From contig JABDQZ010000188.1 of the NCBI GenBank assembly GCA_013041975.1, positions 1 through 12,864 of the forward strand: a DNA stretch of 12,864 nucleotides, written 5' to 3'. Positions 5,945 through 12,864 of the stretch are shown piece after piece. The DNA is from Gammaproteobacteria bacterium (GTDB taxonomy: Bacteria > Pseudomonadota > Gammaproteobacteria > Chromatiales > Chromatiaceae). Positions within the stretch are counted from its first letter, which is position 1. Each line of letters starts with the position of its first letter. Below the pieces are notes generated by a model. That model searched no databases and was not told where the DNA came from. It was given only the letters and a program-made list of their open reading frames with translations. A program made the translations under genes and the position numbers.

Positions 5945-6871
5945 ATGGATACAATTTACTTCCAGCGCCATCAGGGCAGAAATTCCCTTTTCAGAATGAT
6001 TTTGTTAGCAATTGCTGTTGCCGCACTGATTATCTGGAAAATTGATTACATCAACAGCGTCTATTTTCGTGACCAGCTCACTGCCACCGGCTGGATCGTC
6101 AATGGTGCCATTATCGCACTTTTCTCACTGGGTATTCTGAAAATCATTCTGACTTTTATCAGTTATTCCCGGGAAGAGGCTGCGCTAAACCGCTTTATTA
6201 AAAATATGGACAGCAATGCCGATGATACACTCAAAGGTGTTTCCAAAAAAAGCATCATCGCACGTCGCTACCTGACACTGGAAAAACTGCACGAAACCCA
6301 TACGCCGGTAAATCAGAGCGCTTTGGCCTCAACCCTGGTTGCCAGTGAAAGCACACGCAACAGTTTTCCAAGATTTATCAATAACACGCTGATTCTGACC
6401 GGCGTCTTCGGCACCATTGTGTCACTTTCCCTGGCCCTGATCGGGGCATCCGATATGTTAGAAAATGCTATAAATGTCAATGGGATGGGAATGATAGTTC
6501 ATGGAATGTCTACAGCATTATCGACTACCATTACAGCCATCGCCTGCTACATGTTTTTTGGCTATTTTTTCGTCAAACTGACTGATGTGCAGACCAACCT
6601 GATCAGTGCCATCGAGCAGGTCACTGCCACCCATCTGATGCCACGTTTTCAGATGCAGACTGACAACGTTTTATATGAATTCACCGGCTTGATTCGTTCA
6701 TTGCAGGGCCTGGTGAGCCAGATGGTTCAATCACAGTCCAGTTTCCAGAACGCTGAAAAAGAACTGACCGCAAGCGCTGAAGTTTTTCGTGAGCATGTGG
6801 CAGGTATGAATCAGGAACTGGCAGACATCAAGGGTATTCTGAGAATCGGCTTCCGTCTTGGTGAAAAATGA
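5945..6871 (+). CDS. MotA/TolQ/ExbB-family proton channel subunit of an unassigned motor
   Basis: A 308-residue membrane protein with four predicted helices: about 15-33, 50-72, 147-167 and 186-210. The third and fourth carry the family's channel features: LTGVFGTIVSLSLAL (151-165) and GMSTALSTTITAIACYMFFG (187-206). Between helices 2 and 3 is a cytoplasmic segment of about 70 residues, and a helical cytoplasmic tail of about 95 residues follows. In this family five copies surround two copies of a MotB/ExbD/TolR-type partner and use ion flow to turn or pull. That partner is the next gene, overlapping by ATGA. It does not look like flagellar MotA, TolQ or ExbB proper, and no flagellar, tol or ton genes are nearby. 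The start ATG at 5945 lacks a strong ribosome binding site. Confidence 0.85.
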   Translation: MDTIYFQRHQGRNSLFRMILLAIAVAALIIWKIDYINSVYFRDQLTATGWIVNGAIIALFSLGILKIILTFISYSREEAALNRFIKNMDSNADDTLKGVSKKSIIARRYLTLEKLHETHTPVNQSALASTLVASESTRNSFPRFINNTLILTGVFGTIVSLSLALIGASDMLENAINVNGMGMIVHGMSTALSTTITAIACYMFFGYFFVKLTDVQTNLISAIEQVTATHLMPRFQMQTDNVLYEFTGLIRSLQGLVSQMVQSQSSFQNAEKELTASAEVFREHVAGMNQELADIKGILRIGFRLGEK

Positions 6872-7878
6872 GCACTGAAAACGGTTTTATCAACCTTCGC
6901 CTGAACCAGGAAGGCGACAGCTCGGGGCACGAAAGCTTCTGGCCATCGTTTACGGATATCATGACGGTGATTGTCATGATATTCCTGATCGCTTTGGTCG
7001 TCTTGCTGATACGTAATATCGAGCTGGTACAGCAGTTACGTAACACAATGGAAGCCGAGCGCATGGCTGCAGAACTGGCCCGCACCACCGGGGAAGAAAA
7101 AGAAAGCCTTTCACTGCGCCTGATTCACACCGAGAATGAACTTTCAGATTTACGTCTTGAATTGATGAAGATGCAGGAAATACGCGAAAAACAACTGGCT
7201 GTTATCAAGCAGAACATGCGCCAGATTTCTGATCTGTCCGGCCAGCGCGATCGTCTTGACCTGGCAAAAAACCAGTTGCAACAGGAAAAGTCTGAATTGG
7301 AACAGAGAACAGAACAACTGGAGTTAGCCAAAGCTCAATTGGATAATCGCCTGTTAAGAAATCAGGAGAACCTTCAGCTAAGCCAGGAACAACTCGAGTT
7401 ATTGCAACAATCGCTCACTGCCGTGCAAAACAAACAAAACCTGACCCAGTCACAATTGACCGAGGTACAGACTGCCTACACTGAAAAAAGCCAGGAACTG
7501 GAACAGGCTCTGAGTCGCATCACGATTTCTGATGATGCTTTGGCATTATTACGTGGAGATTTTGACGACCTGAAGGTTAAATATGACAAGCTGGTCCGTC
7601 CTGCCCGTTCGGCTGCCGGCAAACAGGTGGTCGAAGTGCGTTACACCAAACTGGATGGCAAAGACCTTATTGCCCTCAAAGTGCCTGGCCAGAATAAATT
7701 CTCGCCGGTCAGTAAAAAACAACTTCTGGCACGTCTGGAAAAGCTGAATAAACAACACCCCAAAAAGCTTTATATCAAGGTTATATTCCCTGAAAACAGC
7801 GGACTTTCATACAACGAGGCCTGGGAATTCACCTCCAGCCTGCACAAAAAGTATGATTACTACTTCAAGGATCAATAA
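6868..7878 (+). CDS. MotB/ExbD-like motor subunit with long coiled coil
   Basis: A 336-residue partner of the preceding channel protein. After a short cytoplasmic N-terminus comes one membrane helix (about 29-48) introduced by SFWPSFTDIMTVIVMIF. D30 sits where MotB, ExbD, TolR and ZorB carry the ion-binding Asp. Residues about 49-238 are Gln-, Glu-, Leu- and Lys-rich coiled coil, with a near repeat of LDLAKNQL (130-137) and LELAKAQL (151-158) three heptads apart. With this topology the coil is periplasmic. The last 90 residues form a small domain whose LYIKVIFPENSGLSYNEAWEF pattern recalls the ExbD/TolR periplasmic fold; an OmpA-type peptidoglycan signature (NxxLSxxRA) is absent. The ATG at 6868 overlaps the upstream TGA. 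Function is unknown; a ZorB-like role is conceivable but no Zorya effector genes are present. Confidence 0.8.
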   Translation: MSTENGFINLRLNQEGDSSGHESFWPSFTDIMTVIVMIFLIALVVLLIRNIELVQQLRNTMEAERMAAELARTTGEEKESLSLRLIHTENELSDLRLELMKMQEIREKQLAVIKQNMRQISDLSGQRDRLDLAKNQLQQEKSELEQRTEQLELAKAQLDNRLLRNQENLQLSQEQLELLQQSLTAVQNKQNLTQSQLTEVQTAYTEKSQELEQALSRITISDDALALLRGDFDDLKVKYDKLVRPARSAAGKQVVEVRYTKLDGKDLIALKVPGQNKFSPVSKKQLLARLEKLNKQHPKKLYIKVIFPENSGLSYNEAWEFTSSLHKKYDYYFKDQ

Positions 7879-7928
7879 CGATTCAAGCTTCTCATCGCAG
7901 GCTTTCATCGTCATAAACGAGCACCAGG

Positions 7929-9443
7929 TCAGGGATTGTTATGAATGCCCAGAATGGAGCGGGCAGACTCATCACCAGATTTTTTTGCCGCATCATTACG
8001 AATCAACTCGAGTTGTTCAAGGTATGCTTCATTCACATCACCCGTAATATAGTTTCCATCAAATACTGAAGTATCAAACCGCGAAATATTGACTTTTCCC
8101 TTACGATTGACGGCATCAATCAAGTCAGCTAAATCCTGGTAGATCAGCTTATCACAGGAAATGACATCGCGGATTTCATCTTCGCTTCTGCCATGAGCGA
8201 CCAGTTCATGGGCTGATGGCATGTCGATACCGTATACATTGGGATACCTGATTGGCGGCGATGCCGAGCCAAAATACACTTTATTAGCGCCAGCTTCACG
8301 CGCCATCTGTACGATTTGCTTGGATGTTGTACCACGCACGATTGAATCATCGACCAGCATCACATTTTTATTCCTGAATTCAAGGTCAATGGCATTCAGT
8401 TTCTGTCGTACTGATTTTTTACGAACCTGCTGCCCCGGCATGATAAAGGTTCGACCGATATAACGATTCTTGATAAACCCCTCGGTATAGTGAACCCCAA
8501 GGCTATTAGCCAGCGCGAGTGCAGATGTACGACTGGTATCAGGAATCGGGATCACCACATCAATGTCATGATCAGGCCAGTCGCGCTGGATTTTTTCAGC
8601 CAGTTTCTGGCCCATACGCGAACGTGCCTTATGTACGAAAATATTGTCAATAATGGAATCCGGGCGGGCAAAATACACATATTCGAAAATACAGGGGCAA
8701 TGTACGGGGTTTGCTGCACACTGATAGCTATGAAACTCACCATTTTGCGTAATATAGATAGCCTCACCGGGTGCAACATCTCTGACCAGCTCAAATCCCT
8801 GCGCACCCAGGACAACACTCTCCGAGGCGATCATGTATTCAATACCATTTTCCGTGTTACGTTTACCAAACACTACGGGGCGGATACCGTGAGGATCACG
8901 AAAAGCCAGAACCCCGTAATTTGGAATCATCGCTATTGCCGCATAACCACCCCGGCAGCGACGATGAACACCAGCTACCGCCTTGAAAATATCGTTTTCA
9001 TCAATGCGGATCTTTTCCTGAATCTGCAGTTCATGAGCCAGCACATTCAACAAAATTTCTGAATCCGACGTCGTGTTGATATGACGCAGGTCTTCACGCA
9101 ATACATCTTTTTTTAATTCTTCGGAATTGGTCAGGTTGCCATTATGAGCCAGCGTGATGCCATAAGGCGAATTCACATAGAAAGGCTGGGCCTCAGCTGA
9201 AGAAGATGAACCGGCAGTGGGATAACGCACATGAGCAATACCCATATTACCCTTAAGCTTGATCATGTGACTGGTGCGAAAGACATCCCTTGCCAGACCG
9301 TTATCTTTACGCAAATGCAAACGATTACTGTCACAGGTCACAATACCTGCGGCATCCTGACCACGATGCTGAAGAACCATTAAGGCATCATAAAGAGACT
9401 GGTTAACCGGGCTTTGCCCTACGATGCCGACAATTCCACACAT
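7929..9443 (-). CDS. purF: Amidophosphoribosyltransferase
   Basis: Makes 5-phosphoribosylamine from PRPP and glutamine, the committed first step of purine synthesis in the cytosol. The 504 residues match E. coli PurF (505). C2, exposed after Met removal, is the glutaminase nucleophile (MCGIVGIVG). R73, N102-G103 and D128 belong to the glutamine site of the N-terminal Ntn-type domain. The PRPP loop VMLVDDSIVRGTTS is at 361-374 in the phosphoribosyltransferase domain. The C-terminal part has only C430 and no cysteine set for an Fe-S cluster, so it is the E. coli type and not the Bacillus type. ATG at 9441-9443, 23 nt after the cvpA stop, with a weak GAG upstream. It converges with the motor genes across 50 nt with no visible terminator. 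Confidence 0.98.
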   Translation of the reverse strand: MCGIVGIVGQSPVNQSLYDALMVLQHRGQDAAGIVTCDSNRLHLRKDNGLARDVFRTSHMIKLKGNMGIAHVRYPTAGSSSSAEAQPFYVNSPYGITLAHNGNLTNSEELKKDVLREDLRHINTTSDSEILLNVLAHELQIQEKIRIDENDIFKAVAGVHRRCRGGYAAIAMIPNYGVLAFRDPHGIRPVVFGKRNTENGIEYMIASESVVLGAQGFELVRDVAPGEAIYITQNGEFHSYQCAANPVHCPCIFEYVYFARPDSIIDNIFVHKARSRMGQKLAEKIQRDWPDHDIDVVIPIPDTSRTSALALANSLGVHYTEGFIKNRYIGRTFIMPGQQVRKKSVRQKLNAIDLEFRNKNVMLVDDSIVRGTTSKQIVQMAREAGANKVYFGSASPPIRYPNVYGIDMPSAHELVAHGRSEDEIRDVISCDKLIYQDLADLIDAVNRKGKVNISRFDTSVFDGNYITGDVNEAYLEQLELIRNDAAKKSGDESARSILGIHNNP

Positions 9444-9466
9444 AGTATTTCTCGCTCAACAAACTG

Positions 9467-9955
9467 CTAGTAAGTGAAGTGGTTTGCAATATCATCCGGT
9501 AGAAAACTTTTCAGCCAGAGTGATAAATCCTGAAAATAGACAATCAACAACGATTGATTCCACCAGGGATCCTGGGGCAACGCTGTCAGCCCGGCCAGCA
9601 GGATAATAATGGCAATAATGATAGCACCACGACCTATTCCGAAAAAGATGCCAAGCAATCTGTCTGTCCCGCTTAAACCGGTATGTTCCACCAGTTGTGC
9701 CAAAAGGTAATTCACAATCCCGCCTACGATCAGCACTGTGATCATGATAATGGCAAAAGACACCCCGAGACGAGCTGAAGGCAGTGAAATCCATTGTATT
9801 AGATACTGGGAAAATTCACGGAAAAATGTCCAGGCAAGCCAGAAAGCCGCTATCCATACCAGCAGAGAAAAAGCTTCTCGGACAAAACCCCGGAATACGC
9901 CGATCAAAGCGGATACAGCAATGATGCCGATAATGAAATAATCAACCCAGATCAC
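9467..9955 (-). CDS. cvpA: CvpA family inner-membrane protein
   Basis: A 162-residue integral membrane protein, the same length as E. coli CvpA. The family was named for colicin V export and is otherwise linked to envelope homeostasis; its biochemical role is not settled. Four hydrophobic segments are visible at about 5-21, 28-46, 63-87 and 102-124. Family motifs are GFVREAFSLL (23-32) and GLSGTDRLLGIFFGIGRG (93-110). The start is GTG at 9953-9955, which overlaps the TGA of the SPOR-domain gene as GTGA, so translation is probably coupled. It lies directly upstream of purF, the standard gammaproteobacterial arrangement. Confidence 0.95.
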   Translation of the reverse strand: MIWVDYFIIGIIAVSALIGVFRGFVREAFSLLVWIAAFWLAWTFFREFSQYLIQWISLPSARLGVSFAIIMITVLIVGGIVNYLLAQLVEHTGLSGTDRLLGIFFGIGRGAIIIAIIILLAGLTALPQDPWWNQSLLIVYFQDLSLWLKSFLPDDIANHFTY

Positions 9956-10512
9956 GGATATCTCAGAACCTTAGCATTAACAAAAAACTTTTTGGACACT
10001 TCTTTAGCGATTCGATCGGCATTATTGCGATCAATTTCAGGCCCTACTCGAACCCTGAAGAGCTTTCGATTTTTTACCTGTGCAGTTTCAAGGTGAGTAT
10101 CATAGCCAGCCTTACGAAGTTGCCCGACAATTTTATTGGCATTGTCCTGGCTGGAAAAACTGCCAACCTGAACCATCCAGCTGGTTAAACCGGTTCGGGT
10201 TGAAGCAGGTCTGCTTTCAGTCGCTGTGACAGATGCAACCTCAGTGGAAGAATCAACAATTTCCTTTACTTCGGCATCCTCACTGGGCTGAATCGACGTA
10301 CCGTAATCATGTTTTTCACGAATGTGATCAAGTTTTTCTGTCTGGATGACAGGTGCTGGTTCAGAAGGTTTGATTCTTTTCGGAATATTGGTTGAATAAA
10401 TATTGCTGTCGATAACCGTCTCTTCTTCCAGCAGCATGGGAATAAATATCACTGCAAGCGAAGCAAGAACCGCCGCACCAATCAATCGTTTTTTAAGATC
10501 TTCTCTCATCAT
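9952..10512 (-). CDS. dedD: SPOR-domain membrane-anchored protein, DedD-like
   Basis: A bitopic inner-membrane protein of 186 residues. One membrane helix lies at about 9-28 after a short basic cytoplasmic N-terminus. It is followed by a low-complexity linker rich in Glu, Ser and Thr (about 30-108) and a C-terminal SPOR domain (111-186) with WMVQVGSFSSQDNANKIV at its start and FRVRVGP at 152-158. SPOR domains bind denuded glycan strands at the division septum, and DedD in E. coli contributes to cell constriction. The position between folC and cvpA supports the name. Two adjacent ATG codons (10512 and 10509) can both serve as start. The gene begins 5 nt after the folC stop, with no strong ribosome binding site. 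Confidence 0.9.
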   Translation of the reverse strand: MMREDLKKRLIGAAVLASLAVIFIPMLLEEETVIDSNIYSTNIPKRIKPSEPAPVIQTEKLDHIREKHDYGTSIQPSEDAEVKEIVDSSTEVASVTATESRPASTRTGLTSWMVQVGSFSSQDNANKIVGQLRKAGYDTHLETAQVKNRKLFRVRVGPEIDRNNADRIAKEVSKKFFVNAKVLRYP

Positions 10513-10517
10513 CAGTT

Positions 10518-11777
10518 TCAGCCAAATTCGGCCAGAAATTCACCCGCTATATGAAACGAACCTGTCACCAGAATTGAATCATCTTCCTGAGCATATTGTA
10601 AAACAGAATTGTATGCTTCACTGACCGTATTGAATAGTAAACATTCAGCATCTGGATCAATTAATTGAATGTTATCTGCCAACAATTCTGCCTTCAATCC
10701 CCGGTCACCATGAGTGGATACCAGAAACCATTGTTCAACCTGGGGTGCAAGGTTTTCCAGACTTGCCAGAGAGTCCTTGTCCCTGAGCATACCAACAATA
10801 GCCCGTAACTTGCCCCTGATAACAAATTTAGCCAGGTTTTCCGCCAACGCCCGGGTCGATTGCGGATTATGGGCGACATCCACGATGAGTACCTGCTGAT
10901 TCTGCAATACCTGAAAGCGTCCCATAACCTGCGCCTGAAGCAGCCCTGTCTTCAACGCTTCTGCCTTGACAGGCAACTGCTCTCGACACGCCAGCAACAG
11001 CGCTATAACTCCAGCCGCATTCTCCAGCTGATGCTTACCCCGCATTGCCGGAATGGGCAAGGCGTGACGACTTCCAAAATCTGACATCAGACTCCATTGC
11101 TGGCCATCAGATTTCAGCTGGTAATCTTCTCCGCTTACCAGTAATTTAGTTCCGAATTGTTCGGATGCTTTTCTCACCGATTCGGGCATATCGTTACCTG
11201 AGAAAACGGCAAGCTGGTCTTTTCGAAAAATACCGGCTTTTTCCCTGCCGATGACTTCCCGGTCATTTCCCAGCCAGTCCTGATGATCGATACCGATAGC
11301 AGTAATCAGTGCCGCGTTAGCATCAACAATATTCACCGCATCAAGCCTGCCACCCAGACCGACTTCCAGAATCATAACTTCAACACGGGCCTTTTCAAAA
11401 AGGTGTAATGCAGCCAGTGCACCAAACTCAAAATAGGTCAGACTGATATTGTCTCGACAGTGCTCAATAGCTTCAAACGCCTCACAAATTGCTTGATCTG
11501 TAGCTTCGTTGCCATTGATTTTGATGCGTTCGTTATAACGAACAAGGTGTGGAGAAGTGAAACAACCGACCCGGTAACCGGCATTGAGTAAAATGGATTC
11601 CAGCATGGCAACACTGGAGCCCTTGCCGTTTGTCCCTGCCACGGTAATGACAAAGGCTTCATGATGACTGGTGAGTTGTGACCAGACCAGAGAGACCCTC
11701 TCAAGCCCAAGGTCAACGGATTTGGGATGCAGGCTGATTTGCCAGTCCAGCCATTGATCAAGACTAGAAAAACGCAC
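10518..11777 (-). CDS. folC: Dihydrofolate synthase / folylpolyglutamate synthase
   Basis: An ATP-dependent ligase of the Mur ligase superfamily that joins glutamate to dihydropteroate and adds further glutamates to folates. Motifs are DLGLERVSLVW, the P-loop VAGTNGKGSS (about residues 46-55), TSPHLVRYNERI, LEVGLGGRLDAVN, DHQDWLG with REKAGIF, and the C-terminal-domain strand VDVAHNP. Length is 419 residues from the chosen start, close to E. coli FolC (422). No ATG is available. GTG at 11775-11777 was chosen because AGGT lies 7 nt before it; TTG at 11790-11792 would add five residues but has no ribosome binding site. It follows accD closely and precedes the SPOR gene by 5 nt. Confidence 0.95.
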   Translation of the reverse strand: MRFSSLDQWLDWQISLHPKSVDLGLERVSLVWSQLTSHHEAFVITVAGTNGKGSSVAMLESILLNAGYRVGCFTSPHLVRYNERIKINGNEATDQAICEAFEAIEHCRDNISLTYFEFGALAALHLFEKARVEVMILEVGLGGRLDAVNIVDANAALITAIGIDHQDWLGNDREVIGREKAGIFRKDQLAVFSGNDMPESVRKASEQFGTKLLVSGEDYQLKSDGQQWSLMSDFGSRHALPIPAMRGKHQLENAAGVIALLLACREQLPVKAEALKTGLLQAQVMGRFQVLQNQQVLIVDVAHNPQSTRALAENLAKFVIRGKLRAIVGMLRDKDSLASLENLAPQVEQWFLVSTHGDRGLKAELLADNIQLIDPDAECLLFNTVSEAYNSVLQYAQEDDSILVTGSFHIAGEFLAEFG

Positions 11778-11805
11778 GAAGCTACCTGGCAAAATTAATC
11801 AGAAG

Positions 11806-12663
11806 TCACGAAGCCTTTTTTTGGAGAATACTCAGCACAGAGAACAATTCATCACGTATTTCACGGCGATCAACAATCATGTCAATTGCCCCGTGATCCA
11901 GCAGAAACTCAGATTTCTGGAAACCTTCCGGTAGCTTTTCACGCACAGTCTGCTCAATGACGCGAGGACCAGCAAAGCCAATCAAGGCATTGGGCTCAGC
12001 AATATTCAGGTCGCCCAACATGGCCAGGCTGGCTGAGACGCCACCCATGGTAGGATCAGTCATTACCGAGATAAAAGGAATTCCGCGATCAGCCATTTTA
12101 CCCAGTACCGCACTGGTCTTGGCCATTTGCATCAGAGAAAACAGTGATTCCTGCATACGGGCGCCACCAGAGGCAGAAAAACACACATAGGGAATATTGT
12201 TTTCCAGGCATTCATTGGCGCCACGTACAAAACGTTCTCCAACAACAGAGCCCATTGAACCACCCATGTAGCTGAATTCAAACGCAGCGACAACCAAGTC
12301 CAGGCCTTTGAGCTGCCCTTTCATTACCACCAGCGCTTCTTTCTCACCGGTACTTTTCTGGGCCGCAGAAATACGATCCTTGTACTTTTTGCTGTCCTTG
12401 AATTTCAATGGATCAAGTGACTGAAGGTCTTCAGCAATTTCCTGCTGATTATCCGGATCGAGAAACAGCTCAATTCTGCGACGCGCATCAACACGATTGT
12501 GATGCGAGCATTTGGGGCAGACATTGAAACTTCTATCCAGTTCTGCCTTGTACAGAATGGCACTGCATCCAGGACATTTTGCCCACAAACCTTCAGGAAC
12601 GGCTTTTTTGGAACCACCCTCGGTCTTAATGCGACTGGGCATCAGTTTTTCAAACCAGCTCAT
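11806..12663 (-). CDS. accD: Acetyl-CoA carboxylase, carboxyltransferase subunit beta
   Basis: With AccA it forms the carboxyltransferase that moves CO2 from biotin carrier protein to acetyl-CoA, giving malonyl-CoA for fatty acid synthesis. The N-terminal zinc ribbon is intact: C30, C33, C49 and C52. The crotonase-like core contains YMGGSMGSVVGERF, the oxyanion segment SASGGARMQESLFSLMQM, and TDPTMGGVSASLAMLGD. The 285 residues are slightly shorter than E. coli AccD (304) because the C-terminal tail is short, as in many other bacteria. The ATG at 12661-12663 has an AGGA about 7-8 nt upstream. It follows trpA by 30 nt. The gene ends in Gln-Lys-Lys-Ala-Ser with a run of seven A on the coding strand. 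Confidence 0.98.
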   Translation of the reverse strand: MSWFEKLMPSRIKTEGGSKKAVPEGLWAKCPGCSAILYKAELDRSFNVCPKCSHHNRVDARRRIELFLDPDNQQEIAEDLQSLDPLKFKDSKKYKDRISAAQKSTGEKEALVVMKGQLKGLDLVVAAFEFSYMGGSMGSVVGERFVRGANECLENNIPYVCFSASGGARMQESLFSLMQMAKTSAVLGKMADRGIPFISVMTDPTMGGVSASLAMLGDLNIAEPNALIGFAGPRVIEQTVREKLPEGFQKSEFLLDHGAIDMIVDRREIRDELFSVLSILQKKAS

Positions 12664-12693
12664 TCTATAATCCTTTTATTTTTATTCAGTATT

Positions 12694-12864
12694 TTATGCA
12701 TCCATGGCCTGACGCATACCACCAATCAATTCCCTGGCAGCCGTTAAAATGGCGTCATGATCATCACTGTTAGCTTCGATCTGTTTTACCAGCGCACTAC
12801 CAACAATAACGGCATCACTGATTTTCGACATCTGTTGTGCCTTGTCAGCATCCGATATTCCAAA
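12694..12864 (-). CDS. trpA: Tryptophan synthase alpha chain, C-terminal 56 residues (cut by window edge)
   Basis: The frame runs from the right window edge to a TAA at 12694-12696. The visible residues begin FGISDADKAQQM and contain AVIVGSALVKQIE, the phosphate-binding GSA(I/L)VK segment and last helix of the TrpA TIM barrel. TrpA splits indole-3-glycerol phosphate into indole and glyceraldehyde 3-phosphate for TrpB. The catalytic Glu and Asp lie outside the window. The position directly upstream of accD fits the common trpF-trpB-trpA-accD order, though trpB and trpF are not visible here. Confidence 0.9.
   Translation of the reverse strand, partial: FGISDADKAQQMSKISDAVIVGSALVKQIEANSDDHDAILTAARELIGGMRQAMDA

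Noticed and set aside
5945..7878. Complete Zorya defence system
   Set aside because: Only a ZorA/ZorB-like motor pair is suggested. No ZorC, ZorD or ZorE-type gene is adjacent, and the MotB-like subunit lacks an OmpA-type peptidoglycan signature.
7879..7928. Bidirectional terminator between the motor genes and purF
   Set aside because: I looked for a hairpin in this convergent gap and found none with a usable stem.
8490..9062. Open frame of 190 codons on the plus strand
   Set aside because: Lies wholly antisense to purF, whose motifs are intact; no family resemblance or ribosome binding site. Taken as a shadow.
9492..9794. Open frame of 100 codons overlapping cvpA in another frame on the same strand
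   Set aside because: cvpA in the main frame has four membrane helices and family motifs; the alternative frame has none.
11814..11822. Seven-A run near the end of accD as a programmed frameshift site
   Set aside because: It lies in the last codons of the gene; a slip would change only the extreme C-terminus and no downstream domain is fused.

Overview
The window reads as a chromosomal core-genome segment of a Gram-negative gammaproteobacterium. LpxH (lipid A synthesis), an E. coli-type PurF without the C-terminal Fe-S cysteines, CvpA, a DedD-like SPOR protein, and the conserved orders cysS/ppiB/lpxH and trpA-accD-folC-dedD-cvpA-purF all point that way. Base composition is slightly AT-rich by eye and looks uniform. 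I cannot name a genus from the sequence alone. There is no phage, insertion sequence with a transposase, CRISPR array, rRNA or tRNA that I can support.

Left part (1-4020). A class II aldolase gene, cut by the window edge, lies 4 nt downstream of cysS on the minus strand. Divergent from cysS run two adjacent cyclophilin genes, one secreted (ppiA-like) and one cytoplasmic (ppiB-like), followed by lpxH. Between ppiB and lpxH sits a 92-bp palindromic element with perfect 22-bp terminal inverted repeats and an inner hairpin, which looks like a small non-autonomous dispersed repeat.

Middle part (4031-7878). On the minus strand are a DUF455 ferritin-like gene, a small two-helix membrane protein (DUF6868-like, TTG start) and a macrodomain protein with an acidic tail whose start overlaps the preceding stop. 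Divergent from the DUF455 gene is a tightly coupled pair: a MotA/TolQ/ExbB-family channel subunit, and a MotB/ExbD-like partner with the expected membrane Asp, a long predicted periplasmic coiled coil and a small C-terminal domain. This looks like an ion-driven 5:2 motor that is neither flagellar nor a standard Tol or Exb system. It is the most interesting item here, and its function cannot be read from the sequence.

Right part (7929-12864). Six minus-strand genes in a probable operon: trpA (3' end only), accD, folC, dedD-like, cvpA and purF. Spacing is close (30 nt, about 28 nt, 5 nt, a 4-nt overlap, 23 nt). The genes cover the last step of tryptophan synthesis, malonyl-CoA formation, folate polyglutamylation, an envelope SPOR protein and the first step of purine synthesis.

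No gene-free stretch exceeds 300 bases. The largest gaps are 1919-2062 (divergent promoters), 3155-3288 (palindromic repeat) and 5821-5944 (divergent promoter region with a dyad). I saw no convincing Rho-independent terminator, including in the two convergent gaps at 4021-4030 and 7879-7928.
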